In this document: positions 16,712-25,549 of the stretch, piece after piece
Position numbering within the stretch: position 1 is the first letter of the stretch
Layout of the letters: each line of letters starts with the position of its first letter
Assembly: GCF_038630985.1 (NCBI RefSeq)
Contig: NZ_CP152049.1
Location: 3,801,501 to 3,865,500 of the forward strand
Source of the DNA: Paenibacillus sp. FSL H8-0548
GTDB taxonomy: Bacteria; Bacillota; Bacilli; Paenibacillales; Paenibacillaceae
Direction: 5' to 3'
DNA length: 64,000 nt
The notes under the pieces: model-generated
Seen by the model: the letters and a program-made list of their open reading frames with translations, nothing else
Told to the model about the DNA's origin: nothing
Database searches by the model: none
Made by a program: the position numbers and the translations under genes

Positions 16712-16735
16712 AAAAGGAACCGATACGGTTCCTTT
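16712..16735 (+). terminator. Intrinsic terminator of methyltransferase gene
   Basis: Perfect stem AAAAGGAACCG/CGGTTCCTTTT with a short loop and a T run. Confidence 0.9.
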
Positions 16736-16772
16736 TTAAATACGTCCAATGGGGACCACTTCCCCTATTGCG

Positions 16773-16909
16773 CTATCCTGCACACTAGCAGGATAGAAGC
16801 TGATTTTCCGAACTCCCACTCGTCTATGTTGCACTCACGCAGGATAGGCAGCTTTACAGGTGTGTCTTAAGCTGAAACCAAGCTATTCTAATGCAAATGT
16901 GCAGGATAG
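16773..16909. repeat. GCAGGATAG short repeats
   Basis: The 9-mer GCAGGATAG occurs at 16788-16796, 16839-16847 and 16901-16909, and its reverse complement at 16773-16781, forming a perfect 9-bp hairpin with the first copy. The surrounding 375 bases (16736-17110) hold no supportable gene. Confidence 0.5.
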
Positions 16910-17110
16910 CCTGCCAGTGGAGGAACGGGTGGTCGTGCTCGGAGTGAATTTCGACTATCTTAGAACTAATCCTCCAACGTGCCAACGGGCTCTTCAACTA
17001 ACCAAATACAACGTTAAACTGCCCCAGGTTCTCACTATCTAGTCCCTATAACTGCCTTTTATGCTGGTTCAACGCTGAGCATAATGAATGGTTTACACTA
17101 ATTTTATCAA

Positions 17111-17443
17111 CTAAATGTTTTTGTCCTCATATCCCCACAGTTCCAGTATCCGCTTATTTTCAATAATATCATCCTCAGTTAATCGGCCCAATTTCATTTT
17201 GGCAAGTAGAATGAGTTCTCTACGCTCGGTGTACTCGAAGTCCTTGTAGATCTCTTGATTCTTCTTATGGAACAGATGGATTAGCTCCGTTAGTTCGAAA
17301 TAGGGCAGCTTCCCTGATTTCCATTCCAAAAAAGATTGATACAAAGGTTCCAAAGCTTGTTCAGATACAAACCTGTGATACTCGTCAATAATCTCACGCT
17401 CTTGCTGTCTTTTTAGTTGCTTAGGAGTTAATTTGTTCTCCAC
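17111..17443 (-). CDS. Small helical hypothetical protein
   Basis: 110 residues, highly charged and predicted almost wholly helical (KQLKRQQEREIIDEYHRFVSEQALEPLYQSFLEWKSGK ... ELTELIHLFHKKNQEIYKDFEYTERRELILLAKMKLG). No membrane segment. It starts at GTG with SD AGGAGGG 6 bases upstream. I recall similar small proteins in Bacillales without assigned function. It is monocistronic as far as can be seen. Confidence 0.65.
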   Translation of the reverse strand: MENKLTPKQLKRQQEREIIDEYHRFVSEQALEPLYQSFLEWKSGKLPYFELTELIHLFHKKNQEIYKDFEYTERRELILLAKMKLGRLTEDDIIENKRILELWGYEDKNI

Positions 17444-17901
17444 GATTTCCCTCCTCTTTTCATTGAACTAAGGAATGCTAAATGGCACACTGCTGCTACC
17501 AGTAGAATAACGATGCTAAAATAACTGACTAGTTTCTAACCAATCCAACTAGCAAAGAATATTTATATAACAACTCATTTTATTGCAGTAGTTAATCATT
17601 TTTCATTACTCAACTTTATTTTCCTGGGCGGAAAACGTTAACGATATCAGTAGCCTTTTGTCATTGCACCAACTTTAATCGGTAACACTAATTATTTTCT
17701 TTAAACACTTGATTGTCTAGGTTTACGTTTGCTATTCTATTTATTAAAATTGGTCATCCGATAAAAATGCACCCTCTCTACGGTTTGCAAAAAAACAAAC
17801 AAAATCATAACTTTACGGCATCGTCATGATAGGTCAAACTTACTAAGATTAATCAGAAAGCTATTATACTTGAACCTATGTCTTCTCTATGGAGGTGATC
17901 T
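17444..17901. other. Intergenic region upstream of the sugar-acid locus
   Basis: 458 A/T-rich bases without a gene. It contains a palindromic, cre/LacI-type operator-like GGAAAACGTTAACG at 17630-17643 and must hold the promoter for the SDR genes; a TATTAT/TATACT -10 candidate lies at about 17863-17870. Confidence 0.4.
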
Positions 17902-18681
17902 ATGAATCTTCAAAATAAGCTTGTATTCATTACAGATGCGGATAGCAGCAGCGGCAAAGCAATCATAAGTCGTTTATCGCAATACGGTGCCAATTTTATT
18001 TTGAACAGCTGCAGTGGGGGTAAGGCATTATCATCCGAAATACAGCTTGTCCAAGAAGCCAAGCTTAAGGCAATTGTCGTTAATATCAACCTTTGCAGCG
18101 GTAAAGAGGTTGAGGAAATGCTGTTTCAAGCCGAGTCAACGGTTGGTACGGTCGATGTTCTTATTCACAATAATAAGGAAATTCACCAGAGCTCCATTGA
18201 ATTTGGTGAGGAAGAGCTTTTTTGGCATAGTCTATCCGTTAACGCCAAATCAGCCTTTATTTGCACGCAGGCTGTTGGCAAGCAAATGAAGAATACGCTA
18301 GCAGGAAAAATCATTTACGTATCTACGATCCATGCCGAGAAACCGACCGGCTCCGCCTTCACTTACAGCATCGCTAAGGGTGCTGTCAAAATGCTCTCGA
18401 AGGAAGCCTCGTTAGTGCTTGGCCGCTATGGCGTTAGTGTTAATACGATTGAACTCGGGCCGCTGCCTAGTGACAATGCTATTTTTCAAAGCACGCTCTC
18501 TACGCTTTACGATGACTATGAATATAAGGTTCCAAATGCTTTATTAGGCAGTGATGAAGATCTTGCCGAGCTGGTTGCCTTCCTCTCCTCTGACTATTCG
18601 CGTTACATGAATGGAGCCGATATTAGGCTTGATGGCGGATTTTTGCTGCATTATATGAATTTTAAGATGAAAAAACCTTGA
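17902..18681 (+). CDS. Short-chain dehydrogenase/reductase with degenerate cofactor loop
   Basis: 259 residues. Classical SDR fold: catalytic N114, S141 and YSIAK (Y155, K159) are all present, as is a C-terminal GGF-type ending (LDGGFLLHYM). The N-terminal glycine-rich loop is unusual: TDADSSSGKA replaces TGxxxGxG, so nucleotide binding may be altered or lost. HNNKE stands where NNAG is usual. It is followed 21 bases later by a second SDR of nearly the same length with intact motifs, which suggests tandem duplication and perhaps a heteromeric enzyme. Strong SD GGAGGTGAT. Likely part of a sugar/sugar-acid catabolic operon. Confidence 0.85.
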   Translation: MNLQNKLVFITDADSSSGKAIISRLSQYGANFILNSCSGGKALSSEIQLVQEAKLKAIVVNINLCSGKEVEEMLFQAESTVGTVDVLIHNNKEIHQSSIEFGEEELFWHSLSVNAKSAFICTQAVGKQMKNTLAGKIIYVSTIHAEKPTGSAFTYSIAKGAVKMLSKEASLVLGRYGVSVNTIELGPLPSDNAIFQSTLSTLYDDYEYKVPNALLGSDEDLAELVAFLSSDYSRYMNGADIRLDGGFLLHYMNFKMKKP

Positions 18682-18702
18682 CCGCCGCAGTGGAGGTGTA
18701 GC

Positions 18703-19488
18703 ATGAGTATAGCTGGAAAAATAGCATTAGTTACTGGCGCAGGCACAGGTATTGGGAAAGAAGTCGCGATCGAGCTGGCACGCCGCGGTGCACTTGTCGC
18801 CATTCATTACAATCAAAGCGATGCCGGAGCACTCCATACGAAGCAGCAGGTGGATGAATTCGGCGGTAAAGCCATTATAGTTCAAGCTAATGTCGCAACT
18901 AAGCAGGAAATTGAACAGATGGTACAAACGGTAGCAGCCCATTATGGCGGTATTGATATTTTAGTAAATAATGCTGCGCTTCAGCTGAACTATGACTTCT
19001 TCGATTATGACGAAGCCTCCTTCGACCGCATGATGAGCATAAATTTGAAGGGCTATTGGCAATGCATACAAGCCGTTGTCCCTTATATGAAGAAGAAACA
19101 GTCTGGACGAATTATTAACATGTCTTCGGTTCATAGCAAGCGCCCCACTGATTTCGATGTCGTCTATTCTATGACGAAGGGCGGTATTCGCATGCTCGGC
19201 AGAGAAAGTGCCATCGAGTTAGCCCAATATGGAATCACTGTGAATACGATTGAGCCTGGCGCGGTTGATGTAGGCAAGCAAAGTGCTCGAGAGTCCAAGC
19301 CGATCATGACAACTGAAGATATTGAAAAACACAAAAAAACGACGAAATCAATTCGCGACAAATTCCCGCTCGGCCGTGTAGGCCGTCCTCTTGATGTGGC
19401 TCAGCTTGTTTGTTTTATCGCTTCTGATGAAAGCGAATTCATGACCGGATCTGCCATTCGGCTGGATGGCGGAAGTATGCTGCTCTAA
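18703..19488 (+). CDS. Short-chain dehydrogenase/reductase (intact)
   Basis: 261 residues with TGAGTGIG (11-18), NNAA (89-92), N114, S141 and YSMTK (Y155, K159), and the common C-terminal GSAIRLDGGSMLL. The family includes glucose 1-dehydrogenases, gluconate 5-dehydrogenases and 3-oxoacyl reductases; in this context an NAD(P)-dependent sugar or sugar-acid dehydrogenase feeding the downstream dehydratases is the most sensible reading. SD GGAGGTGTAGC. It lies between the degenerate SDR and the enolase-superfamily dehydratase, all in one direction with short gaps. Confidence 0.88.
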   Translation: MSIAGKIALVTGAGTGIGKEVAIELARRGALVAIHYNQSDAGALHTKQQVDEFGGKAIIVQANVATKQEIEQMVQTVAAHYGGIDILVNNAALQLNYDFFDYDEASFDRMMSINLKGYWQCIQAVVPYMKKKQSGRIINMSSVHSKRPTDFDVVYSMTKGGIRMLGRESAIELAQYGITVNTIEPGAVDVGKQSARESKPIMTTEDIEKHKKTTKSIRDKFPLGRVGRPLDVAQLVCFIASDESEFMTGSAIRLDGGSMLL

Positions 19489-19542
19489 TTTCTATTATTT
19501 ATTCAGCTTGATTTTATTATACAAACCAAGGAGTGATCGATC

Positions 19543-20931
19543 ATGTCCAATAACCAATCGTACGAAGAAACGCTGGCCCATGTCAACACCTTCTCAAGCC
19601 CTGCTACCTTGCGTATTACTGACATTCGATTCACCGATATTAACGGCGGTCCTTTTCACAGCAGCTTGATTAAAGTGTATACGAATCAAGGCTTAGTTGG
19701 ATTTGGTGAGGTACGAGATGGTGGGGACAAGGTATATGCTCAAATGCTAAAGGGTCGTTTGCTGGGGGAGAATCCTTGCAATATCGATAAGCTGTTTCGC
19801 CGCATTAAGCAGTTTGGCGGCCATGCAAGGCAAGGGGGCGGCGTAAGCGGGCTGGAAATCGCATTATGGGATCTCGCTGGCAAAGCTTACGGTGTACCCA
19901 TCTATCAAATGCTTGGCGGCATGTTCCGTGAAAAAATTCGTATGTACTGCGATACCGAGGTTGTCGGCAAGGATACAGGTACTGCGATGGGCTTAGCATT
20001 AAAGAAGCGTATGGAGGAAGGCTTCACCTTCCTGAAGATGGATCTAGGCATTGGTCAAATCATTAATGAGCCTGGTACATTAAGCGCCCCTGTCGGCTTT
20101 CTCGAAGAAATGCGCAGCATCAATAAAAAGCGTTATAGCTCAAATCATGAAACGCTTACCGAGGAAGAGATTCGTAATATTCGCAATCAGCATTATGATA
20201 TTTACAACATCCCACACCCTTTTACGGCCATTCATGTAACGGAAAAAGGGCTGGATATGCTAGAGCAATACGTGGCGGATGTACGTGCCGTTATCGGCTA
20301 TGAGGTTCCCCTTGCTGTCGATCACTTTGGTCATATTGGCCTTGAGGATTGTATTAAGCTCGGACGAAGGGTCGATAAATTCAATCTTGCCTGGATGGAG
20401 GATATGCTCCCTTGGCAATATACCGATCAATATGCGAAGCTATCTCGTTCAGTTGCTACTCCGATTTGTACAGGCGAGGATATTTACTTGAAGGAAAACT
20501 TCCGCCCTCTTCTCCAAGCAGGCGGCGTATCAGTGATTCATCCTGATGTTCTAACGACAGGCGGCATTTTGGAAACCAAAAAAATCGGGGATATGGCGCA
20601 GGAGTTCGGAGTTGCGATGGCCATACATATGGCTGAGAGCCCGATCGCCTGCCTTGCAGCCGCACATGTAGCAGCCGCTACAGAAAACTTTATGGCGCTT
20701 GAGTATCACTCCTGTGAGGTGCCTTGGTGGGATGATATCATTATTAGCAGCAAGCTCCCAAGCAAGCTCGTGCAAAATGGCTTTATCCAAATGACTAACG
20801 CGCCAGGACTCGGTATTGATGATCTTAATGACGAGGTTCTGGCACAGCATCTTCATCCTAAGATTCCAGGCTTATGGGAATCTACTGACGAGTGGAACCA
20901 TTACCATTCTAACGACCGGCTTTGGAGCTGA
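19543..20931 (+). CDS. Enolase-superfamily sugar-acid dehydratase (mandelate racemase/gluconate dehydratase-like)
   Basis: 462 residues. The capping domain at 25-140 is followed by the barrel with K165-x-D167 (FLKMDLG), metal ligands D260 (LAVDHFG), E286 (WMEDML) and E312 (TGEDIY), and H362 (AIHMAES), the set found in mannonate/gluconate/galactonate dehydratases. The extension at about 175-235, with a charged helical stretch, is longer than usual. It most likely removes water from an aldonic acid to give a 2-keto-3-deoxy sugar acid. SD AAGGAGTG. Strong terminator downstream. Substrate could not be determined from sequence. Confidence 0.85.
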   Translation: MSNNQSYEETLAHVNTFSSPATLRITDIRFTDINGGPFHSSLIKVYTNQGLVGFGEVRDGGDKVYAQMLKGRLLGENPCNIDKLFRRIKQFGGHARQGGGVSGLEIALWDLAGKAYGVPIYQMLGGMFREKIRMYCDTEVVGKDTGTAMGLALKKRMEEGFTFLKMDLGIGQIINEPGTLSAPVGFLEEMRSINKKRYSSNHETLTEEEIRNIRNQHYDIYNIPHPFTAIHVTEKGLDMLEQYVADVRAVIGYEVPLAVDHFGHIGLEDCIKLGRRVDKFNLAWMEDMLPWQYTDQYAKLSRSVATPICTGEDIYLKENFRPLLQAGGVSVIHPDVLTTGGILETKKIGDMAQEFGVAMAIHMAESPIACLAAAHVAAATENFMALEYHSCEVPWWDDIIISSKLPSKLVQNGFIQMTNAPGLGIDDLNDEVLAQHLHPKIPGLWESTDEWNHYHSNDRLWS

Positions 20932-20945
20932 GAATCTATTTATAC

Positions 20946-20988
20946 AAACAGCTGGGCAGAGATATTTATCTCTGCCCAGCTGTTTTTT
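20946..20988 (+). terminator. Intrinsic terminator of the SDR-dehydratase operon
   Basis: Perfect 19-bp arms (20946-20964, 20967-20985) followed by a run of seven T. Confidence 0.93.
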
Positions 20989-21038
20989 TGTTAGAGAGCT
21001 GAGAAAAGAAATTTCCAAACATATTCTAGACAAAAAGA

Positions 21039-21070
21039 AAGAGCGAGAGTTTCCTCTCACCCTCGCTCTT
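21039..21070 (-). terminator. Intrinsic terminator of the ABC-uxuA operon
   Basis: AAGAGCGAG/CTCGCTCTT stem with a T-rich tail on the - strand, just after the uxuA stop. Confidence 0.8.
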
Positions 21071-21078
21071 ACACCTTT

Positions 21079-22050
21079 TTAAACAAGCACTCGAGCCCCT
21101 GCTGCCTCCATTAAGCCGCGTATATACCCTATACCGTGTAAACGTCCCAGCAGCTCGTAGCCTGGATTTGCATTGTCCTCGCCTTCCAACGTCGGCACAT
21201 GATCTGGTCTCGAGGGGCCTTTAAATCCAACCTCATAGTATGTGTTCATTGCCTCTAGCATATTCGTCTTCCCAGCATCATGGAATGTCTCCTCAAACTT
21301 CTCAGGCGTTCCAATCACATCACGAAAGTGGACGAAAAACAATTTATCCTGCTTGGCAAATTGCCGAATGACGCTTGGAATATCTTCTCCAGCTGTTGCC
21401 AAGGTTCCCTGGCATAAGGTAATGCCGTTACACTCGCTTGGCACAAGGTCAATTGCCCGCTGCAGAGCAGCAGCACTGCGCAATATTCTTGAAACCCCTC
21501 TTATCGGCGTAATCGGCGGATCATCGGGATGAAGCGCAAGCTTCACCCCCGCCTCCTCTGCAACAGGAACGATTTGCTCCATAAAGTACTGTAGGTTTTC
21601 CCATAGCTGCTCCTCACTCACCACTCCCGCTTCCGTTAATGGCGCATTTTTCATCAAGCTATGATCATAGCTTGACACAAGTGCTCCTCCACGAGTACGC
21701 GTAGTCGTTGAGGTACGGAACCAATTGAACTGGGCCATGAAATTATAGCAAAGCACTGGAATACCCGCAGCACCCATATTGCTAATAAACTGCTGGAACA
21801 CTGCTATTTCGGCATCGCGCCCTTCTGTACCCAGCTTGATTTCATTGCTTGGAGGCATAGACTCAATCACGGTCAGCTCCAAGCCGAAATCGGAATATCT
21901 CTGCTTCATTCGGATAAGCGGCATCAAGTCCCAAGGCTTCTCGACCTTCTCTTCCCAAGGCAGACCGCTTACCGCATGATTAACACCAAGCTGCTTAGCC
22001 AAATGCCAAAGCCGATTTGGCTGAGATGAGAAAAATTCTGCTAGCTGCAT
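21079..22050 (-). CDS. uxuA: D-mannonate dehydratase-like protein (UxuA family)
   Basis: 323 residues, slightly shorter than E. coli UxuA. It has the family's TIM-barrel metal-site motifs: HPDDPP (about 175), the Cys of TLCQGTLA, FFVHFRDV and GPSRPDHVPTLEGE near the C-terminus. UxuA converts D-mannonate to 2-keto-3-deoxygluconate. In this locus it is the last gene after a CUT1 sugar importer and shares a region with a second, non-homologous dehydratase of the enolase superfamily on the other strand. Whether it acts on mannonate or a related acid is uncertain, because the usual UxaC/UxuB/KdgK/KdgA partners are not in the window. Confidence 0.85.
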   Translation of the reverse strand: MQLAEFFSSQPNRLWHLAKQLGVNHAVSGLPWEEKVEKPWDLMPLIRMKQRYSDFGLELTVIESMPPSNEIKLGTEGRDAEIAVFQQFISNMGAAGIPVLCYNFMAQFNWFRTSTTTRTRGGALVSSYDHSLMKNAPLTEAGVVSEEQLWENLQYFMEQIVPVAEEAGVKLALHPDDPPITPIRGVSRILRSAAALQRAIDLVPSECNGITLCQGTLATAGEDIPSVIRQFAKQDKLFFVHFRDVIGTPEKFEETFHDAGKTNMLEAMNTYYEVGFKGPSRPDHVPTLEGEDNANPGYELLGRLHGIGYIRGLMEAAGARVLV

Positions 22051-22074
22051 TCTATCTACACCTCATTTCTATTA

Positions 22075-23418
22075 TTATGCGCCTGCTTTAGCGGCTAGCT
22101 CTTTCCCCATTTTATCGATTTTGTTGTAAGCATCCTCAATAGATTGCTGTCCAAACGTTACAGCTTCCAATTCTTTCTTATACGTATCGACCCATTCCGA
22201 GAAGCCCGCAGCGGGCGGATAGAACGGCAGAGCTTTATCTAACGAAAGATCATAAATGGCTTTACCTAGTTTATCTTTGTTTTCAAGAGTGGACTCAAGC
22301 TCTTTATAAACATCAGGATTAATTGGAATGCCGCGTGTAAGGCCAAGAGCCTGCCCTGCATCTTTATCTGCAATAAACCATCTCACGAATTTTTTTGCTT
22401 CATCTTTATTTTTGGAATTTGCACTGACGCTTAGAAAAATAGTCGATTGTGCCCAGCCGCCGCCAGCAGGTCCCACTGGAAGATTCACAACATCTACTTT
22501 GCCTGGCATAAGCTGCTCTAATGCGCTGACAGAACCTGTGGTTGCTCCTCTAGTCATGACAACGCCAGATGCCATCGGATCCGCTTGTGGATCATTTTCT
22601 AAAAATGAAGCAGCCTTCTCAGCCGGTGGAACAATCTTAGCTTTGCGGAACTCTTCATAGGTACCGTAAAATTCCATAAACAGATCTTTATCGAGTGTAA
22701 ACGTTTTGCCTCCATCTGACATTACTGGCGCTTTCCCCATTGAGGTCTGATAATAATTAAAGCTATCCCAAGTTGTCGTATCTCCGATCGGGTATTTCCC
22801 ATCCGGCAGTTTGGCCCTTGCATCTCTAGCCCATTGGAAAAACTCATCGTAAGTCCAATCCTTGTGCGGGAGCGGAATTCCAAATTGTTCTAGCTCCGTT
22901 TTGTTGAATGCCATACCCTGTGCGTTTTGGCTAAGGGGAATGCCGTATAGCTTTCCATCAATTTCTAAATTAGAAATGACCGATGGATCTACTAAACCGC
23001 TTAAATCAAGATCTGATAGATCCTCCAGCTGTCCCCTTGATACATATTCTTGGATAAAGGCAGCATCCATTTGAAGGACATCGGTAATCGATTTGGAAGC
23101 AGCCAGCGTCGGAAGCTTTTGCCAAAATGCATCCCAGGCCATAAATTCCGGCTTGAAATTCACGTTTGCATTTTGCTGAGTATAAATATCAAGCGCCTTC
23201 TTAGTTGCTTCATGTCTAGCATCGGTGCCCCACCACATGATGCTTAGCGTCGTATCTCCACCTGTTTTCTTATCGTTGTTGCTTGCTGGCTTATCGGTGC
23301 TCTTCTCCCCACTATTCGTTTGTTTACCGCCGTTGTCGCTACCTCCGCTGCATGCTGTCAACACAAGCATCATTGAAAGTAAAAGCATTCCTGCAGCCTT
23401 TGACCAACCTTTGACCAT
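22075..23418 (-). CDS. Extracellular sugar-binding lipoprotein of a CUT1 ABC importer
   Basis: 447 residues from ATG 23418 (an in-frame ATG 13 codons upstream at 23457 gives an atypically long leader). Lipobox VLTAC at about 19-23, then a Ser/Asn/Lys-rich linker, then a family-1 solute-binding fold (LSIMWWGTDARHEATKKALDIY ... SITDVLQMDAAFIQEYVSRGQLEDLSDL ... WTYDEFFQWARDAR). It captures a sugar or sugar-acid outside the membrane and delivers it to the two permeases encoded upstream. No ATPase gene is in the operon, so a shared MsmX-type ATPase is expected, as is usual for CUT1 systems in Bacillales. Confidence 0.88.
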   Translation of the reverse strand: MVKGWSKAAGMLLLSMMLVLTACSGGSDNGGKQTNSGEKSTDKPASNNDKKTGGDTTLSIMWWGTDARHEATKKALDIYTQQNANVNFKPEFMAWDAFWQKLPTLAASKSITDVLQMDAAFIQEYVSRGQLEDLSDLDLSGLVDPSVISNLEIDGKLYGIPLSQNAQGMAFNKTELEQFGIPLPHKDWTYDEFFQWARDARAKLPDGKYPIGDTTTWDSFNYYQTSMGKAPVMSDGGKTFTLDKDLFMEFYGTYEEFRKAKIVPPAEKAASFLENDPQADPMASGVVMTRGATTGSVSALEQLMPGKVDVVNLPVGPAGGGWAQSTIFLSVSANSKNKDEAKKFVRWFIADKDAGQALGLTRGIPINPDVYKELESTLENKDKLGKAIYDLSLDKALPFYPPAAGFSEWVDTYKKELEAVTFGQQSIEDAYNKIDKMGKELAAKAGA

Positions 23419-23457
23419 TCTTATCCATCCCCTTCTACTTTGTAATTTGAAAAGCAT

Positions 23458-24288
23458 TTAACCTTTTAAGCCTGTAGTAGCTATTCCTTCGACAAAGTGC
23501 TTCTGTGCAAAGAAGAAAATGAGAACCGAAGGAAATATCGACAGTAAAGACATTGCAAGCAATTGTCCCCACTGAATGTCGAACTGATCAATAAACATAC
23601 GCAGTGCCAAACCAACCGTGAACTTATCAATGGAGCTTAAATACAGCACCTGGGCAAAGAAATCATCCCAGCTCCAAATGAATGTAAAGATGGCGACTGT
23701 AACCAGTGCAGGTTTGAGCAACGGCAATATGACGCGTAAAAATATACCGTAGACACTCGCACCATCTATAGTTGCAGCCTCATCAAGATCTCGCGGGATG
23801 CCACGGATAAACTGCACGAGCAGGAAAATAAAGAAGGCTCCGCCTCCAAAGAAATGTGGGAGCACCAGCGGTACGTAGCTGTCCACAAAGCCTAGTTTAT
23901 TAAACATGATATATTGCGGGACTACAGTTACCTGCCCCGGAAGCATCATCGTTAGAAGCAGTATAGAGAACCAGAAGCCGCGAAGCTTGAAGTTAAGCCT
24001 GCCAAAGCCGTAAGCAACAATGGCTGCTGTCACGACGCCGCCAAGCACGTTGCCGAGCTCCATAAGCAGCGTGTTTCCGAAAAAGTGTGCGAAGGTATAT
24101 TCCGAAGAGAAATTCCAGCCATCTACATAATTGCTCCACATCGGTACTTTAGGCCAGATCGTAGGAAGACTTAGCTCCTCTGTCTTTTTCAAAGAGGCCC
24201 CTGCCCACCAGATGACCGGATAAAGCATGAGGAAGGAGAAAAGGCTGAGATACAAATGGCTTGTCAGCTTTGAGCGCATCGTATTCAT
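23458..24288 (-). CDS. CUT1 ABC importer permease (MalG/LacG-like)
   Basis: 276 residues with six transmembrane segments and the EAA loop for ATPase contact, DLDEAATIDGASVYGIFLRVILPLLKPA (about 190-215). It overlaps the upstream permease by four bases (24285-24288), so they are translationally coupled, and the binding-protein gene follows directly. Forms a heterodimeric channel with the partner permease. The short C-terminus ending GIATTGLKG is typical of the MalG group. Confidence 0.9.
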   Translation of the reverse strand: MNTMRSKLTSHLYLSLFSFLMLYPVIWWAGASLKKTEELSLPTIWPKVPMWSNYVDGWNFSSEYTFAHFFGNTLLMELGNVLGGVVTAAIVAYGFGRLNFKLRGFWFSILLLTMMLPGQVTVVPQYIMFNKLGFVDSYVPLVLPHFFGGGAFFIFLLVQFIRGIPRDLDEAATIDGASVYGIFLRVILPLLKPALVTVAIFTFIWSWDDFFAQVLYLSSIDKFTVGLALRMFIDQFDIQWGQLLAMSLLSIFPSVLIFFFAQKHFVEGIATTGLKG

Positions 24289-25238
24289 TTCGTTTTCCCT
24301 CCATCCGACTCATAAAATACCCAATATCTAGATGCAGCAAAGTTAAGGATCGTAAGCAATGCCACAATCGTAAGCAAGATCCATGCCAGCGCAGAGGCAT
24401 AGCCCATCTGATAATGCTTGAATGCCTTCTCATATAAAAACAATGCATACATATAGGTTGAATTTATCGGTCCACCCTTCGTAATGATGAAGGCAGAAGT
24501 AAATGTTTGGAATGAGCCGATAATTCCTAACACGAGATTAAAGAACATGACGGGCGAGAGCATCGGAAGCGTTATACTGATAAACTTCCTAAACTTGCCT
24601 GCACCGTCTACGGAAGCCGATTCATATAGCTCCTGAGGCACCTGCTTTAGTCCTGCGAGGAAAATGACCATCGTTGAGCCGAATTGCCAAGTGTTAAGCA
24701 GGATCAAGGTTCCTAGTGAAGTATCCGGATTGGATATCCAGCCTACACCTTCGATTCCAACCCAAGCAAGCACTTGATTGATATAACCATCGATTCCGAA
24801 CATATTGCGCCAAAGCGCTGCAACTGCAATGCTCCCTCCGATTAAGGAAGGAAAATAAATAGCTGTCCGGTAAATATTCATTCCTCGAATGTTTTTGTTA
24901 AGCGCCAATGCAACCATAAGCGAGAAAAACAGCTTAAGCGGTACTGAAAATAAAACAAACATGAACGTAACGCCGAGCGACTTCGTGAATGTCGCATCAC
25001 TTGTAAATATTTTGTTATAGTTGTCCATTCCTGTCCAAACCGGGTCCTCGAGTAAAGAATAGTCTGTAAAGGATAAATAAAACGATTGTGCAATGGGCCA
25101 AAGTGTAAGCAGCAGAAAACCGATTAGCCATGGGGATATAAAAACGTAGCCTGCGAAATGATTCGCTCTTGATTTCTTATGCTTAGGCTTAACTTGCTTC
25201 GGCTTGAGACTTGTATCAGTCGATAGCTCTGTTCTCAC
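24285..25238 (-). CDS. CUT1 ABC importer permease (MalF/UgpA-like)
   Basis: 317 residues. After a basic N-terminus (KPKQVKPKHKKSR) there are six to seven transmembrane helices with YVFISPWLIGFLLLTLWPIAQSFYLSF first, and an EAA loop QVPQELYESASVDGAGKFRKFISITLPML. First gene of the importer-uxuA operon. A cre-like site lies about 120 bases upstream. SD GGGGTTTCTAAGGTGAG; the ATG follows closely. Confidence 0.9.
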   Translation of the reverse strand: MRTELSTDTSLKPKQVKPKHKKSRANHFAGYVFISPWLIGFLLLTLWPIAQSFYLSFTDYSLLEDPVWTGMDNYNKIFTSDATFTKSLGVTFMFVLFSVPLKLFFSLMVALALNKNIRGMNIYRTAIYFPSLIGGSIAVAALWRNMFGIDGYINQVLAWVGIEGVGWISNPDTSLGTLILLNTWQFGSTMVIFLAGLKQVPQELYESASVDGAGKFRKFISITLPMLSPVMFFNLVLGIIGSFQTFTSAFIITKGGPINSTYMYALFLYEKAFKHYQMGYASALAWILLTIVALLTILNFAASRYWVFYESDGGKTK

Positions 25239-25549
25239 CTTAGAAACCCCCTCTCCTTCTTCCAGCTGATATCACTGTGCAAGCAACGCCTGACCACCTA
25301 TATGGAGCATCATTTACCGTTGATTACGCGCACTGGATGATGTTCCCTAACTTTATACGAAAGCGGTTACATGATTGAAGGGGAAGAATTTATGAATTTG
25401 TTTGTTTTTATATAGTGTGAAAAATTCATAGATTTACGAAAAAATGCCTTAAGAAAGTCGTATCGACAAATAATCAAAAGTCCCTAACAATAGAGCTAGG
25501 AACTATGGCGCTATTGCCTATCATAAACTCATTCGAAAGAGGTGCTCTT
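25239..25549. other. Divergent promoter region between importer and RraA-like genes
   Basis: About 310 bases with no gene. It contains a good cre-like site (25358-25371) and must carry both outward promoters. Confidence 0.5.
25358..25371. promoter_or_regulatory. cre-like (CcpA) site
   Basis: CGAAAGCGGTTACA differs from the CcpA consensus TGWNANCGNTNWCA at only one position. Its place upstream of a sugar importer fits carbon catabolite repression. Confidence 0.55.

Noticed and set aside
16860..17042. 60-codon + strand frame in the GCAGGATAG region
   Set aside because: No ribosome binding site; sequence composition is explained by the short repeats.
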